Shown here: positions 15,789-24,277 of the stretch, in pieces | Numbering within the stretch: position 1 is the stretch's first letter | How the letters are laid out: the number at the start of each line of letters is the position of its first letter | Source: Pelosinus sp. IPA-1 | GTDB taxonomy: Bacteria; Bacillota; Negativicutes; DSM-13327 | Assembly: GCF_030269905.1 (NCBI RefSeq) | Contig: NZ_BSVC01000002.1 | Coordinates: 408,419-472,418, forward strand | Reading direction: 5' to 3' | Length of the DNA: 64,000 bases | Notes under the pieces: model-generated | Told to the model about the DNA's origin: nothing | What the model saw: only the letters and a program-made list of their open reading frames with translations | Database searches by the model: none | Translations under genes and position numbers: made by a program

Positions 15789-16409
15789 TTATAAAAATCG
15801 ATCCGGGAATTGTTTTACAATGCCATTGGCGAAGATGTCTGCCATAAGTAAAGCCTCTTCTTCAATTTGATCAAAGATTGCGATACTCTTTGTATAATCT
15901 TTGTCAATCATTGCAACGGCTTCTGATTTGGTTAATGACAAATGTTTATACCACATTTGTCTCATACATTTCTTAGTCCAATAGGGATTGATGTGAGCTA
16001 GAAAGCAAACAATGTTATCAGCATTGGCATACCATCGTTTCTCGGCATCTTCTGCTGCTTGGCTTTGACCCGCTTTAGCAGCTTTGACGAGTTCAGCCGC
16101 GATAACCAGATGGTCCGTAATTAAACTACAAAATTCATAGGCTGCTCTATGACCATAAAAGTGCTTAAAAACCATTCCAAAATCCTTGGCATTACGCAGG
16201 AGCCGCTTGGTAGTTGCTTCTTCATCAGGTAATTCATTTACAATGCTTATGATTGTCATTCTTGTCCAATACACATGTTGTTCCCAAAGCAGACGCATAC
16301 AATCTCTTAAATCAATCTCCGCTTTACTAAAGCACTCTTGATAAGAATCCATATCGTCATAGTCATCTTCACAGGTAAAGGATTCGTCCCAATCGGATTT
16401 CTTGATCAT
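15789..16409 (-). CDS. Hypothetical helical protein
   Basis: The 206-residue protein is predicted to be almost all helix, with an acidic N-terminus (CEDDYDDMDSY). The core repeats His- and Glu-bearing helices such as LWEQHVYWTRMTIISIV and LITDHLVIAAELV, compatible with a four-helix bundle like those that bind metals or cofactors. No catalytic motif is certain. AGGGGG lies upstream of the ATG on the minus strand. It is monocistronic. Confidence 0.7.
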   Translation of the reverse strand: MIKKSDWDESFTCEDDYDDMDSYQECFSKAEIDLRDCMRLLWEQHVYWTRMTIISIVNELPDEEATTKRLLRNAKDFGMVFKHFYGHRAAYEFCSLITDHLVIAAELVKAAKAGQSQAAEDAEKRWYANADNIVCFLAHINPYWTKKCMRQMWYKHLSLTKSEAVAMIDKDYTKSIAIFDQIEEEALLMADIFANGIVKQFPDRFL

Positions 16410-16549
16410 ATTGGCTTACCCCCTTTTTCCGAATATCAATACATAATATGCACAAATTAGTGATTAGGGGAGTAATAAGTAAAAAGACAGCAATAAAGTC
16501 TATATTGCTGATATAGAACTTTGTTGCTGTTTCATACTTTCTATTGTTT

Positions 16550-17491
16550 TTACCAATAATGAAAAAGTAAGCCGAGAATCAAGGAGAAACCAAAAAGAGT
16601 GTTGGTTTGCGCTGTTGCCACCATGGCAGGTGCTAGGGATTCTGGCGTACTATTTTTTTGAAACCCTCGAGAAGCTTGGATCGCTTTAGGTATACTGATA
16701 AAAGATAAAAGAGACCAATAAGGTAATATATTGATTGCCGCCAAGAAGATAATCCATAGGTAGGAAAAAATAAACATTCCCATTAAACAGTAGGTTGCTT
16801 TAGATCGTTTTAAGAGAATCGCGAGAGTTTGTCGACCATGGCTTTTATCGTCTTCTAAATCACGCAAATTGTTAGACATTAAGATGGCACCAATAAGAAC
16901 AGAGGTAGATATAGAACCCATAATAGCTATATTCGTAACAGTACCAGTTTGAAGAAAGAAGGAAATAACAATAATTACAAGGCCCATACAAAGCCCTGAA
17001 ACTAACTCACCAAAAGGTGTTGCAGAAATGGGAAAAGGGCCGCCGGAATAGAGATAGCCTACAGCAGCGCAGGAAAGACCAATCGGCAGCAGATACCAAG
17101 TACTCTCATGGCAAAGGTATAGACCTAATAGGATAGCGGTAGCCGTGGTATATTGGGCAACTGATAATATCTTGCTGGGGGGAACGCCATACCGAACAAT
17201 GGCCCCCCCAATCCCAACAGAATGTTCATGATCCAAACCGCGTTTGTAGTCATAATACTCATTGAAGATATTCGTAGCAACTTGAATCAAAATACTAGCT
17301 AAAAGCATAATAATAAATAAATCGAGACGAAAATGCTGAGAAGGCAATGCTAAAACTGTACCGATTGCCACTGGGATAAAGGATGCTGTTAGCGTGTGTG
17401 GTCGAAGTAGTTTCCACCAGATGCCCCATCTATTCCGAGCAAGTGGGGAAATAGCTTGTATAGGTTGTCCAGCTTGTTGCCCTATTTGCAT
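16550..17491 (-). CDS. menA: MenA/UbiA-family prenyltransferase
   Basis: The start is placed at MQIGQQAG (17491), where AAGAAGG lies at good spacing. The ten extra codons of the longer frame lack a site. The 313-residue membrane protein has both Asp-rich motifs of UbiA enzymes: NIFNEYYDYKRGLDHE in the first half and NNLRDLEDDKSHGR in the second. It most resembles 1,4-dihydroxy-2-naphthoate polyprenyltransferase, which adds the side chain of menaquinone. No other men genes are in the window. It is transcribed away from ncRNA copy 2. Confidence 0.85.
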   Translation of the reverse strand: MQIGQQAGQPIQAISPLARNRWGIWWKLLRPHTLTASFIPVAIGTVLALPSQHFRLDLFIIMLLASILIQVATNIFNEYYDYKRGLDHEHSVGIGGAIVRYGVPPSKILSVAQYTTATAILLGLYLCHESTWYLLPIGLSCAAVGYLYSGGPFPISATPFGELVSGLCMGLVIIVISFFLQTGTVTNIAIMGSISTSVLIGAILMSNNLRDLEDDKSHGRQTLAILLKRSKATYCLMGMFIFSYLWIIFLAAINILPYWSLLSFISIPKAIQASRGFQKNSTPESLAPAMVATAQTNTLFGFSLILGLLFHYW

Positions 17492-17641
17492 ATTGCGACA
17501 CCTTCTTCTATTTTTCATCATTTAGGATATAACTTCCATGAAATAAAGAAAAATCCTTTATATAATTTTCCAGTACTTTCTTTAGCAAGTTGTTTTCCTA
17601 TTCCATTGCATTAAGAACGAATAAGAGAAATTTACCAGGTA

Positions 17642-17668
17642 TTGAGTTCTGTTTAATAGCCATACTAT
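17642..17668 (+). promoter_or_regulatory. Putative promoter of ncRNA copy 2
   Basis: TTGAGT (17642-17647) and TACTAT (17663-17668) have the same 15-base spacing and the same distance to the RNA start as in copy 1. The -35 region and spacer are otherwise different. Confidence 0.5.
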
Positions 17669-17674
17669 TTAATG

Positions 17675-18119
17675 TAGAGGGTTCGTAATGGTTGAGCCAA
17701 GACTGGTGCCGGATCTTAATAGGGTTCGGTATTGGTCGGCCAAAGATTATTGTCGGGTCGAAAGGTTCGGCAGTAGTCGGCGGGCAGATCGTTATATGTC
17801 TTGTAAGGCTGTACGGCAGCCCAACTGTTGTCGTGTGGTCAAAAGGGATGTATAACGGTCGAGCTAAGACTGTCATGGGTGCTGAAGATATAGGGGTCGG
17901 CCGTTGTCGGGAGATTGCGACCGGTTCGGTAGGTATCTGTGGCAGTCGAGCAAAGGTCAGTATCGGTTGTGTAATGCTTGTGGGTAGTCGAAAGATTGCG
18001 TATAGGTATGTAATGATCGGTATTGGCTGTAGCGTAGATCATTACGGGCTCTCTTTATACAATTACATATTGTAGCAAGCAATTACGCGTATCCCTTTAA
18101 AAGGGTTGCGCGTTTTTTT
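17675..18119 (+). ncRNA. Large structured RNA, copy 2 of 2, class unknown
   Basis: This is nearly identical to 9652-10027. Differences are few: a one-base length change near 17716-17723 and about seven substitutions. The last 145 bases of the block are identical. One change lies in the loop of the GGCTG/CAGCC hairpin, leaving the stem intact. The one-base indel would shift any shared reading frame, which argues against a protein. The RNA ends with an unrelated terminator at 18084-18119. It starts about 180 bases from the divergent menA start. Confidence 0.72.
18084..18119 (+). terminator. Terminator of ncRNA copy 2
   Basis: ACGCG pairs with CGCGT outside a CCCTTTTAAAAGGG inner palindrome, followed by seven T residues. 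Confidence 0.85.
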
Positions 18120-18146
18120 ATAGCTAGATGCTGGGAGGATCTAGAT

Positions 18147-18842
18147 TTAAGGTTTTTTTTCGTAATATTGTAATAATTCGCTAACTGTAACGAATTGATA
18201 ACCACGTGATTGAAGACTATCAATAATGAATTCGACTGCTTCGGGTGTCGCTGATGGGTATTTTCCATCATGTAAAAGAATAATACTTCCTGGTTTAATA
18301 TCTTTTAAAATTGTATCGACGATTTCTCCGACAGAAGGAGATCGCCAATCGAAGGGATCAATTGACCATAAAATTGTAATGTACTCATTGTCTCTATTCA
18401 GCTTTAAGATTGTATCATTATAGAAACCGCCCGGTGGGCGAAAAAGAGTAGGTTTAGGGGCTACTTTCAAAATCGCTTTTTCTGCTTTAACCAGTTCTTC
18501 TTTAATTTTACCTTTGCGCAGTTTGGTTAATTCTGGATGACTATAGCTGTGGTTACCAACTTCATGTCCTTCTGCAATCTCTTGCTCTACAAGCTTTGGA
18601 TACTTTTCAACTTGTTCCCCAACGACAAAAAAAGTGGCCTTCGCATTTTTTTCTCTTAAAATGCCTAGAATTTCGGCTGTACTTTCGCCTAGAGGACCAT
18701 CATCAAAAGTTAAGGCGACTACTTTTTGAGAAGTAGAAACTCGGGAAATAACTGGAGATATATCGACTAAATGGTCTTCAACCTTCATGGAAATTATTAA
18801 AGAAAAAATAAATGCGCATAACAATCCCTTACATAATTTCAT
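18147..18842 (-). CDS. Polysaccharide deacetylase (NodB domain), exported
   Basis: The 231-residue protein has an N-terminal hydrophobic segment (about 4-19) that would export or anchor it. The NodB domain follows: TFDDGP (metal-binding Asp pair), then GNHSYSHPEL (metal-binding His), FRPPGGFYN, and the LLHDG segment. Family members remove acetyl groups from peptidoglycan or other N-acetylglucosamine polymers. A second, lipoprotein homologue is at 44382. AAGGAG lies before the ATG on the minus strand. Confidence 0.9.
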   Translation of the reverse strand: MKLCKGLLCAFIFSLIISMKVEDHLVDISPVISRVSTSQKVVALTFDDGPLGESTAEILGILREKNAKATFFVVGEQVEKYPKLVEQEIAEGHEVGNHSYSHPELTKLRKGKIKEELVKAEKAILKVAPKPTLFRPPGGFYNDTILKLNRDNEYITILWSIDPFDWRSPSVGEIVDTILKDIKPGSIILLHDGKYPSATPEAVEFIIDSLQSRGYQFVTVSELLQYYEKKP

Positions 18843-19185
18843 GGTGCACTCCTTCTTGATGAAGTAATTATGTATCCAGTTTTCAGTAAATGTGCCTTAG
18901 ATGATTTGCGTAGAAAGATAGCTGGTTAATGAAATGAAATATAAGCACCTCTTACAGGGATTTTTATGTTTGAAAAAGTGTTCGTAGAACTGTCTTAGAA
19001 TTTATAATAAATGGTAATGATGCCCATCAGTTATCTTAGAATTTAGGTTTTTTAATGATCCAAAAGCCTTCAATGTGTTTTATTTTCTTTGCAGAAAATA
19101 AAAAAAGTATTTGTCTGATGCAAATACTTTTTTTTGCAATTTCTAATTAAGACACATTCTATGAAAATATTATTTAGGTCTCATT
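18843..19185. other. Intergenic stretch with one terminator
   Basis: There is no gene in these 343 bases. The right part has a terminator at 19104-19135 for the minus-strand small gene. The left part should hold the deacetylase promoter, but no strong match is obvious. Confidence 0.6.
19104..19135. terminator. Terminator of the small gene at 19186
   Basis: AAAGTATTTG and CAAATACTTT pair over a 7-base loop between an A run and a T run, so it works in either direction. Confidence 0.8.
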
Positions 19186-19359
19186 CTAGTAATGTTGCGT
19201 AGTAACTTTGGGCGGTTCTATGGTATGCATTTCTTTCTGCTGAGGTGGTGCATCGGGATTTTCTTGAACACCATTTTGCGCTGTCATATATTGAGGTTCA
19301 TTTTCCGATTGCTCTTTATTATAGGCAGTGAGAATATCATTCGTAATGGAATTTTCCAA
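19186..19359 (-). CDS. Small hydrophilic protein, unknown
   Basis: The product has 57 residues if it starts at the TTG at 19357-19359, which has GGAGGTG seven bases upstream. It is rich in Gln, Glu, Pro and Asn (ENPDAPPQQKEMHTIEPPKV) and probably disordered. No domain is recognised. It has its own terminator and lies alone between the deacetylase and the DUF3100-like pair. Confidence 0.5.
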   Translation of the reverse strand: MENSITNDILTAYNKEQSENEPQYMTAQNGVQENPDAPPQQKEMHTIEPPKVTTQHY

Positions 19360-19466
19360 GTAAAACACCTCCAATATTTACAGTTAGTTTAACCTGAAAC
19401 TATAGCAATAATTAGAGAAAGAGATAAAAAATTTAATTGTTAGAAGAACGACTGTGCTATATAAAT

Positions 19467-19497
19467 AAAGCAAGCAAAGAGTATTTTGCTTGCTTTT
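19467..19497. terminator. Terminator of the DUF3100-like pair
   Basis: AAGCAAGCAAA and TTTGCTTGCTTT pair over a short loop. On the minus strand it follows the stop at 19515 by a few bases. Confidence 0.75.
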
Positions 19498-19514
19498 AGT
19501 ACTATGTAGGTGTA

Positions 19515-19961
19515 TTATATGATACCTTCTAATTTTAACATTAGTTGAGCGATGGCAGTTGCGCATACAAATGTTCCTGTATATACGGTCAATGCTACGA
19601 TGACAATACGCCAAGACATTTTCTTAAACATAACTAAATCTTTACCAACGGATAGACCGGCATAAGCCAATATGGGTGTAATCAATGCCAAGAAATCAAC
19701 CTTATTGGTATAAGCGGTAATCAATCCAGCATAGGGCGATATAGGTGATGTTGCTAACAACGCAATAAGGGAAATCCAAAATACCATTGGTAATTTAATG
19801 GGCATAATTTTAGCAAAGCCCATACCTAGAAGTGTAACGACCATGATCATTAAATAACCGATAATCGCATCTGTGATTGGGTAATGATAGCCAATGGTAT
19901 TGCCCACAACGATCATAACTCCCATAAGTAGTAAGACTAAGACTGTTTCACCAGTTTTCAT
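19515..19961 (-). CDS. Small integral membrane protein paired with a DUF3100-like protein
   Basis: The 148-residue protein has about four or five membrane helices and ends in a helix with AIAQLMLKLEG. It overlaps the upstream gene by four bases (ATGA), a sign of translational coupling, so the two products probably form one membrane complex. The pair layout resembles two-gene transport or export units. Substrate unknown. Confidence 0.65.
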   Translation of the reverse strand: MKTGETVLVLLLMGVMIVVGNTIGYHYPITDAIIGYLMIMVVTLLGMGFAKIMPIKLPMVFWISLIALLATSPISPYAGLITAYTNKVDFLALITPILAYAGLSVGKDLVMFKKMSWRIVIVALTVYTGTFVCATAIAQLMLKLEGII

Positions 19962-20767
19962 TTTGCCACACCTCCCTTAACTTGACTCTTACCAATAATT
20001 GGTGTAAGAATCTTATATAACCGTTCGGTTAGAGGTAATGAAACAAATAAACAGAAATAAATTCCGATAATTGTTGTTAACAAATTACTTGCCCCAGCAT
20101 ACATTAAGATTTCGTTTTTATTCTCAGGGAATACCGCTATGATAGCACCTGATGCAGCCGCCATCATACTTCCCGAGCCAACCCCTGCCCCCATGGCTAA
20201 TGCGTAAGGATGAAACAGATTGAGAGCTGCTAAATATCCTGCTAATAATCCAAGCCACACGGCACCAAACAAGGTGCCACAAATATATACGGACATAACA
20301 CCTCGTCCTTCTGGTGAATCCATTCCGTACTTTTCAGCAATAATAGCAATGTTCGGTTCACGGTCAATGGAGAAAGTTGCTCCGATCGCTTCACGACCCA
20401 GTCCTAGGAAGATTGCCAAAGGTAAGCCTAAAATTACAGTACCCAAGAAATGTCCTAACTCTTGCAGTGATAGAGCTAAGCCAGATTGAACCACTTTAAC
20501 CAGGGATGGACCGATAATTAATCCTAATTTGGCAACTAAAATAAAGGTAGTCAAACTCAAGACAGTGGAAGCAGTATTCATTTCTTGCAGATTAATAATC
20601 TTAAGCCTTGGCCAGCTTACGATGCCCCCTAATACCATGGCGTATAACATAGGTAAAAATAACAATACACCAGGACCCATCTGCACTTTATGTGCTCCAA
20701 TTAACTCGCAGATAACAACAATGATGAAAGCAGCAACATGAATTTTCCAATCTTTTAAAATACTCAA
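19958..20767 (-). CDS. DUF3100-like integral membrane protein
   Basis: The 269-residue protein has about eight membrane helices. The segment GAGVGSGSMMAAASGAIIAVFPE is glycine- and alanine-rich like the substrate pathways of secondary transporters. I assign DUF3100 from the overall pattern, from memory of the family. GGAGGG precedes the ATG. A perfect dyad at 20920-20938 lies about 150 bases upstream of its start and may be its operator. Confidence 0.65.
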   Translation of the reverse strand: MSILKDWKIHVAAFIIVVICELIGAHKVQMGPGVLLFLPMLYAMVLGGIVSWPRLKIINLQEMNTASTVLSLTTFILVAKLGLIIGPSLVKVVQSGLALSLQELGHFLGTVILGLPLAIFLGLGREAIGATFSIDREPNIAIIAEKYGMDSPEGRGVMSVYICGTLFGAVWLGLLAGYLAALNLFHPYALAMGAGVGSGSMMAAASGAIIAVFPENKNEILMYAGASNLLTTIIGIYFCLFVSLPLTERLYKILTPIIGKSQVKGGVAK

Positions 20768-20919
20768 TATAGACCCTCCTTAATAGTGTAACTTCTAGTA
20801 CATATTTTGCTTCTTCATTAGGATATTCTGATTTATTTTAACCAAAATATTACCATAAAAATGATTGTACTATTTTATTAACACTTTTGTCAAATTGGAA
20901 AGCACGTAAATGTTATTTA

Positions 20920-20938
20920 AATGTAACTTGGTTACATT
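20920..20938. promoter_or_regulatory. Perfect dyad AATGTAAC-TTG-GTTACATT
   Basis: The 8-3-8 dyad lies between the divergent DUF3100-like gene and the ECF sigma gene. TGTAAC-N3-GTTACA resembles operators of GntR-type repressors, which is inference. A further half-site, TTACATC, follows near 20954. Confidence 0.45.
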
Positions 20939-21026
20939 GATTAAAGGTATATTACATCTCTCTATTGCGGAGAAAACGAGTTTTTTTATTTAAAAAGTAA
21001 TATTGATAAATAAAGTAGAAGATAAC

Positions 21027-21053
21027 GTTACTTTTTTCAATGTGTAGCGTTTA
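21027..21053 (+). promoter_or_regulatory. ECF-type promoter P1 (sigma operon)
   Basis: GTTAC (21027-21031) then TTTTTT, and CGTTTA (21048-21053) after a 16-base gap. The same elements with the same gap occur at 22740-22766 and 24278-24304. A start of transcription near 21060 rules out translation from upstream in-frame codons. This suggests the sigma factor drives its own operon. Confidence 0.7.
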
Positions 21054-21099
21054 TAATAGATGTCAGATGTTTTCTGATAGAAGGTGGGTGACCAGGGCG

Positions 21100-21657
21100 G
21101 TGACTGATGAAAAAATACTTATTACAAAAGCGCAAGAGGGAGATAGGGAAGCACTGGATACCTTGGTTTCCAGTTATTGGCAACCGATTTATCGGTTTAT
21201 TTATAGCAAACTTGGTAATGAAGATGATGCGAAGGAAATTACTCAGGACACTTTTATGAAGGCATTTCGTTCACTACCACAATATAAAATTCAAGATGTA
21301 TCATTTAAAAGTTATTTAGGGCGAATCGCCATAAATTCAGTGACGGATTTTTGGCGGAAGAAAGGCCGCACACCACAGAGTGTCAATATTACCGAATATC
21401 AGGAATCAATTCTTGATAAAAGGGAAAACCCAGAAGAACATACTCTTCGCCTTGAAGGGCAAGAACAAATCGCTAATTTAGTAGAAAGTTTACCTGAGGA
21501 GCAGCGTGAAACAGTAAAATTAAGAGTAATTTTAGGTTTATCGATTCGCGATGTTGCCATGCAGATGAATAAAACGGAGTCTGCAATCAAGATGCTTCAG
21601 CAGCGAGCATTAAAGAATTTACGTAAAATGTGTCTTGATGTAGGCATATTGAGATAG
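21100..21657 (+). CDS. ECF-type RNA polymerase sigma factor
   Basis: The protein has 185 residues if it begins at the GTG at 21100 (VTDEKILITKAQ). Alternatives are 21088 and 21067. The promoter at 21027-21053 excludes the longest frame. Region 2 includes YRFIYSKLGNEDDAKEITQDTFMKAF and region 4 is RVILGLSIRDVAMQMNKTESAIKMLQQRAL. There is no extra domain, as expected for a group IV sigma factor. The gene is followed 12 bases later by a membrane-bound anti-sigma candidate. The shared promoter motif points to autoregulation plus two target genes immediately downstream. Confidence 0.9.
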   Translation: MTDEKILITKAQEGDREALDTLVSSYWQPIYRFIYSKLGNEDDAKEITQDTFMKAFRSLPQYKIQDVSFKSYLGRIAINSVTDFWRKKGRTPQSVNITEYQESILDKRENPEEHTLRLEGQEQIANLVESLPEEQRETVKLRVILGLSIRDVAMQMNKTESAIKMLQQRALKNLRKMCLDVGILR

Positions 21658-21669
21658 GAGGTGGGGGAG

Positions 21670-22716
21670 ATGAGCAAAAAAGAGTTCGAGGCAGAAGAAC
21701 TAAATCAGTATTTGGATAGCATAAATGCAGGCAGGCATCCTAGTGTGGAGGATGAAGAACTAAAACAATTAACTGACCTAGCTGTTTTGATTAATCAGTC
21801 TTATGGTCAGGAGGAACTACCACGTGTTTTGATTGATGAAGTCGTTGATAATATCGCAGCTGAATTGCAGGCAAAAAAACAGAAACGTCGTACACATTGG
21901 ATGTATGGCGGCTTTCTAGGAACAGCTGCCGCTGTAGTAATTGCGGCATTTGTCCAATTTGTATTGCCTCAGTCAGTTGATCAAAATATTGCCCAGCAAA
22001 TGGATGGTACTATAGAAGCACCTAAAATGGTAGCTAATGTAAAACAATCTGATGAAACAAATAGTAAAAACGCAATGGATACTGTAGTGACTCGGCAGGT
22101 ACAATCTAAGGATAAGACAGAAACTCCACCTGCGGTTGTACCAGTTGAAGAAAAAGATACTGCATCTGTTTCTAAGGTACTTGCTGAAATCGTAAATGTG
22201 GCTGAATCACCAGAAATAGAGCAAAAATCAGTAGCTTTACTTCAAGAAGAAACGCCTAAGGATATAACTATGCGAAAGAATGTATCTATGGCGAAAACAT
22301 TCACTAATTCCGAGCAAGAAGAAAGAACGATTCAACCCGAAAGAAAATCTACTAAGATCATGGCAATGCCTAACCAAACAGCAACATCGACAACCATTGA
22401 TAATACTACCGGGATAATCAGGCAGGTTTATAGTTTGGGTAATCACGATGAAATCATTATTACTCAAAAACTACAAGATGAGAGTAACGTGAAGAGTAGG
22501 CAAGCTTTTAAATCAGAGAAAGAGCAGAGGGGAGTTAAAAGTACAGTAATAGGACCTCTCGCTAAAAATGCAAAAGAGACAGAAAAGACAAAAGAGACAA
22601 TGAACAGGTTAACTACGAAGGTTAACAAGTATGATATTACAATCGAAGGTGCAAAAACATCGGAAGATCTGAAACATATAACAGAATCGTTGGTTGAAAA
22701 AGATATGGAGCAGTAA
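21670..22716 (+). CDS. Membrane-anchored anti-sigma factor candidate
   Basis: The 348-residue protein starts at MSKKEFEAE, with AGGAGG eight bases before 21670. A short acidic cytoplasmic region (about 1-75) precedes one transmembrane helix (about 80-105, GGFLGTAAAVVIAAFVQFVL). A long Thr/Lys/Glu-rich outside region follows. The C-terminal end (YDITIEGAKTSEDLKHITES) resembles the DUF4367 domain common in anti-sigma proteins of Firmicutes. No zinc motif is visible in the N-terminus. Release of the sigma factor would need a signal sensed outside. Confidence 0.72.
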   Translation: MSKKEFEAEELNQYLDSINAGRHPSVEDEELKQLTDLAVLINQSYGQEELPRVLIDEVVDNIAAELQAKKQKRRTHWMYGGFLGTAAAVVIAAFVQFVLPQSVDQNIAQQMDGTIEAPKMVANVKQSDETNSKNAMDTVVTRQVQSKDKTETPPAVVPVEEKDTASVSKVLAEIVNVAESPEIEQKSVALLQEETPKDITMRKNVSMAKTFTNSEQEERTIQPERKSTKIMAMPNQTATSTTIDNTTGIIRQVYSLGNHDEIIITQKLQDESNVKSRQAFKSEKEQRGVKSTVIGPLAKNAKETEKTKETMNRLTTKVNKYDITIEGAKTSEDLKHITESLVEKDMEQ

Positions 22717-22724
22717 GTAAAAAA

Positions 22725-22766
22725 AACGTAATACAATCCGTTACTTTTTGGATTGTATTACGTTTA
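22725..22766 (+). promoter_or_regulatory. Terminator hairpin that carries ECF-type promoter P2
   Basis: AACGTAATACAATCC (22725-22739) pairs perfectly with GGATTGTATTACGTT (22750-22764). The -35 element GTTAC (22740-22744) is the start of the loop. The -10 element CGTTTA (22761-22766) is in the right arm. The gap is 16 bases, as at the two other sites. The hairpin has no long T tail, so termination strength is uncertain. Confidence 0.65.
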
Positions 22767-22776
22767 TCACTATGAA

Positions 22777-22790
22777 TGACTAATCAGTCA
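22777..22790. promoter_or_regulatory. Dyad TGACT-N4-AGTCA, candidate operator
   Basis: TGACTAATCAGTCA lies just past the P2 start point and before the ribosome site of the secreted protein. It is the best-formed of three sites of this kind (also 482-495 and 49549-49562). A repressor bound here would block P2. Confidence 0.4.
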
Positions 22791-22810
22791 ATGAAAGGAA
22801 GAAAGATAAG

Positions 22811-24190
22811 ATGAACAGTAAGATGAAAAAAATCGCATCCTTCGCAGCAGGCGCAGCGATATTGACAGCAGCTACAATGCCAGTGTTCATGCCAGAGCGG
22901 GTTGCTGCAGCAGCAAAATGGGTTAATTTGAGACCTTCTGTTCCTACCGAAACAAAGGTAGAAACAAACGATATTTCTAATGATGTAGAGATAACAACTC
23001 CTATAGAGGAGGAAACAGTTGGTGGAGTTGCATTACTTAACAAAGATGGAGAATCCAAAAGAATCATTATAGAAGAGAAAGAAAATGAAAAGGCAGTAGC
23101 TGTTGCTGTTGATAAAGAATTAGTGGCAAAAAGGCAACAAGCTGTGGATGCTGGGGAGCAAACTTGGTTATTAGATCCAGTAGAAGTAGTACGCAATGAT
23201 GCAGAAAAATACGGCTTTGATGCACAGAATGACTCCATTACTCTGGTATCACCATTGGAACAAACTGCAGGCAGAAAAAAGGTACTTGTAAGTCACGGCA
23301 CAAAATATTATGTAGTAGAATTAATGCAGCCAACAGGATCATCTGGTAATAAAATTTGGCAGATTGTATCCATTCGAGAGGTTAGAGCAACGGCTACTCA
23401 TACTCATCATGGACCAGACGTAGGATTAGGGGTGGAGGGTCTTAATTATGATAAAGTAATCAGGTGGCAACAAAATGTAGATGAAGGCAGAGAACTTTGG
23501 CGCCTTGACCCTATGCAAGTTGCGAAAATTGAAGGGGAAAATTATGGCTTTACCGAGCTAGATACTTTTACGATCGTCAAAAAGCAAAGCAGCAGTGCCA
23601 TTTCTCGTCATGGACAAATCGATTTTGAGGTAATTCATCAGGGGAAAAAATATACAATGATCTTAGTTAAACCTTTTGGCGGTCCAGATGCAATTTGGAC
23701 AACCTATAAAGCACAATTAATCGATAATGTACCTGAGCAACCAGCGAAAACGAAAATATTGTTTGAGACAAGTAAGTATGAAGATTGGAAATTCTATAAA
23801 TCCGAGTATCCTCAAGATATGCTTTTTGCTACTATCGTTAATTCTGATGGAGAATTAGCCTATGACAATCGTGTTTCAGAAAATACAATCAATAAGTTCA
23901 AAAGACCAGAGTTTAATAATAAACTAATCCTGTTTGCAAATATGGGAGCTTCTTCTGCTCAATCGGATATTGGTATTGAAAAAGTAACTTTACATGGCAA
24001 TAATATGACAGTATATGTTCATACCAAAAGTCCACGACCGGATGAAATCATTACAATGAATATCATTTATCCTGATGACTATGTTACGATTGATTCCAGT
24101 ATCCTGCGGGAACGTGGCACTATGAATATTACTTTTGTGGATCAAAAGGGCAAGGTGTTAAGTAAAAATAAGCTAACAATTAAGGGATAA
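22811..24190 (+). CDS. Secreted two-repeat protein, ECF target, unknown function
   Basis: The 459-residue protein has a signal peptide (cleavage near VAAA, about residue 33). Two tandem modules of about 90 residues follow. The first has AGEQTWLLDPVEV and EKYGF, and the second has EGRELWRLDPMQV and ENYGF. The C-terminal 150 residues (after KTKILFETSKY) look like a beta-rich domain similar to the PrcB C-terminal family, a weak match from memory. AAGGAAG precedes the ATG. The ECF-type promoter upstream marks it as an envelope-stress target. Confidence 0.75.
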   Translation: MNSKMKKIASFAAGAAILTAATMPVFMPERVAAAAKWVNLRPSVPTETKVETNDISNDVEITTPIEEETVGGVALLNKDGESKRIIIEEKENEKAVAVAVDKELVAKRQQAVDAGEQTWLLDPVEVVRNDAEKYGFDAQNDSITLVSPLEQTAGRKKVLVSHGTKYYVVELMQPTGSSGNKIWQIVSIREVRATATHTHHGPDVGLGVEGLNYDKVIRWQQNVDEGRELWRLDPMQVAKIEGENYGFTELDTFTIVKKQSSSAISRHGQIDFEVIHQGKKYTMILVKPFGGPDAIWTTYKAQLIDNVPEQPAKTKILFETSKYEDWKFYKSEYPQDMLFATIVNSDGELAYDNRVSENTINKFKRPEFNNKLILFANMGASSAQSDIGIEKVTLHGNNMTVYVHTKSPRPDEIITMNIIYPDDYVTIDSSILRERGTMNITFVDQKGKVLSKNKLTIKG

Positions 24191-24218
24191 TACTACTTGA
24201 TTTAGAATAGAAGAGTAG

Positions 24219-24246
24219 AAGGACAGGTTACTTCCTGTCCTTCCCT
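24219..24246 (+). terminator. Weak terminator hairpin
   Basis: GAAGGACAGG and CCTGTCCTTC form a perfect 10-bp stem over a 6-base loop. The tail is CCCTAAAAA, not a T run, so it may be a processing or pausing site. Confidence 0.5.
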
Positions 24247-24277
24247 AAAAATTTGCTGGAAAAAAAGTTAATAAGCC

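Noticed and set aside
9652-18119. The duplicated block as tmRNA, RNase P RNA, 6S RNA or a group II intron
   Set aside because: I see no tRNA-like ends or tag frame, no RNase P core, the length is wrong for 6S, and no intron domain V or reverse transcriptase is nearby.
21040-21099. Longer N-terminus for the ECF sigma factor
   Set aside because: It overlaps the promoter -10 element at 21048-21053 and would precede the transcription start.
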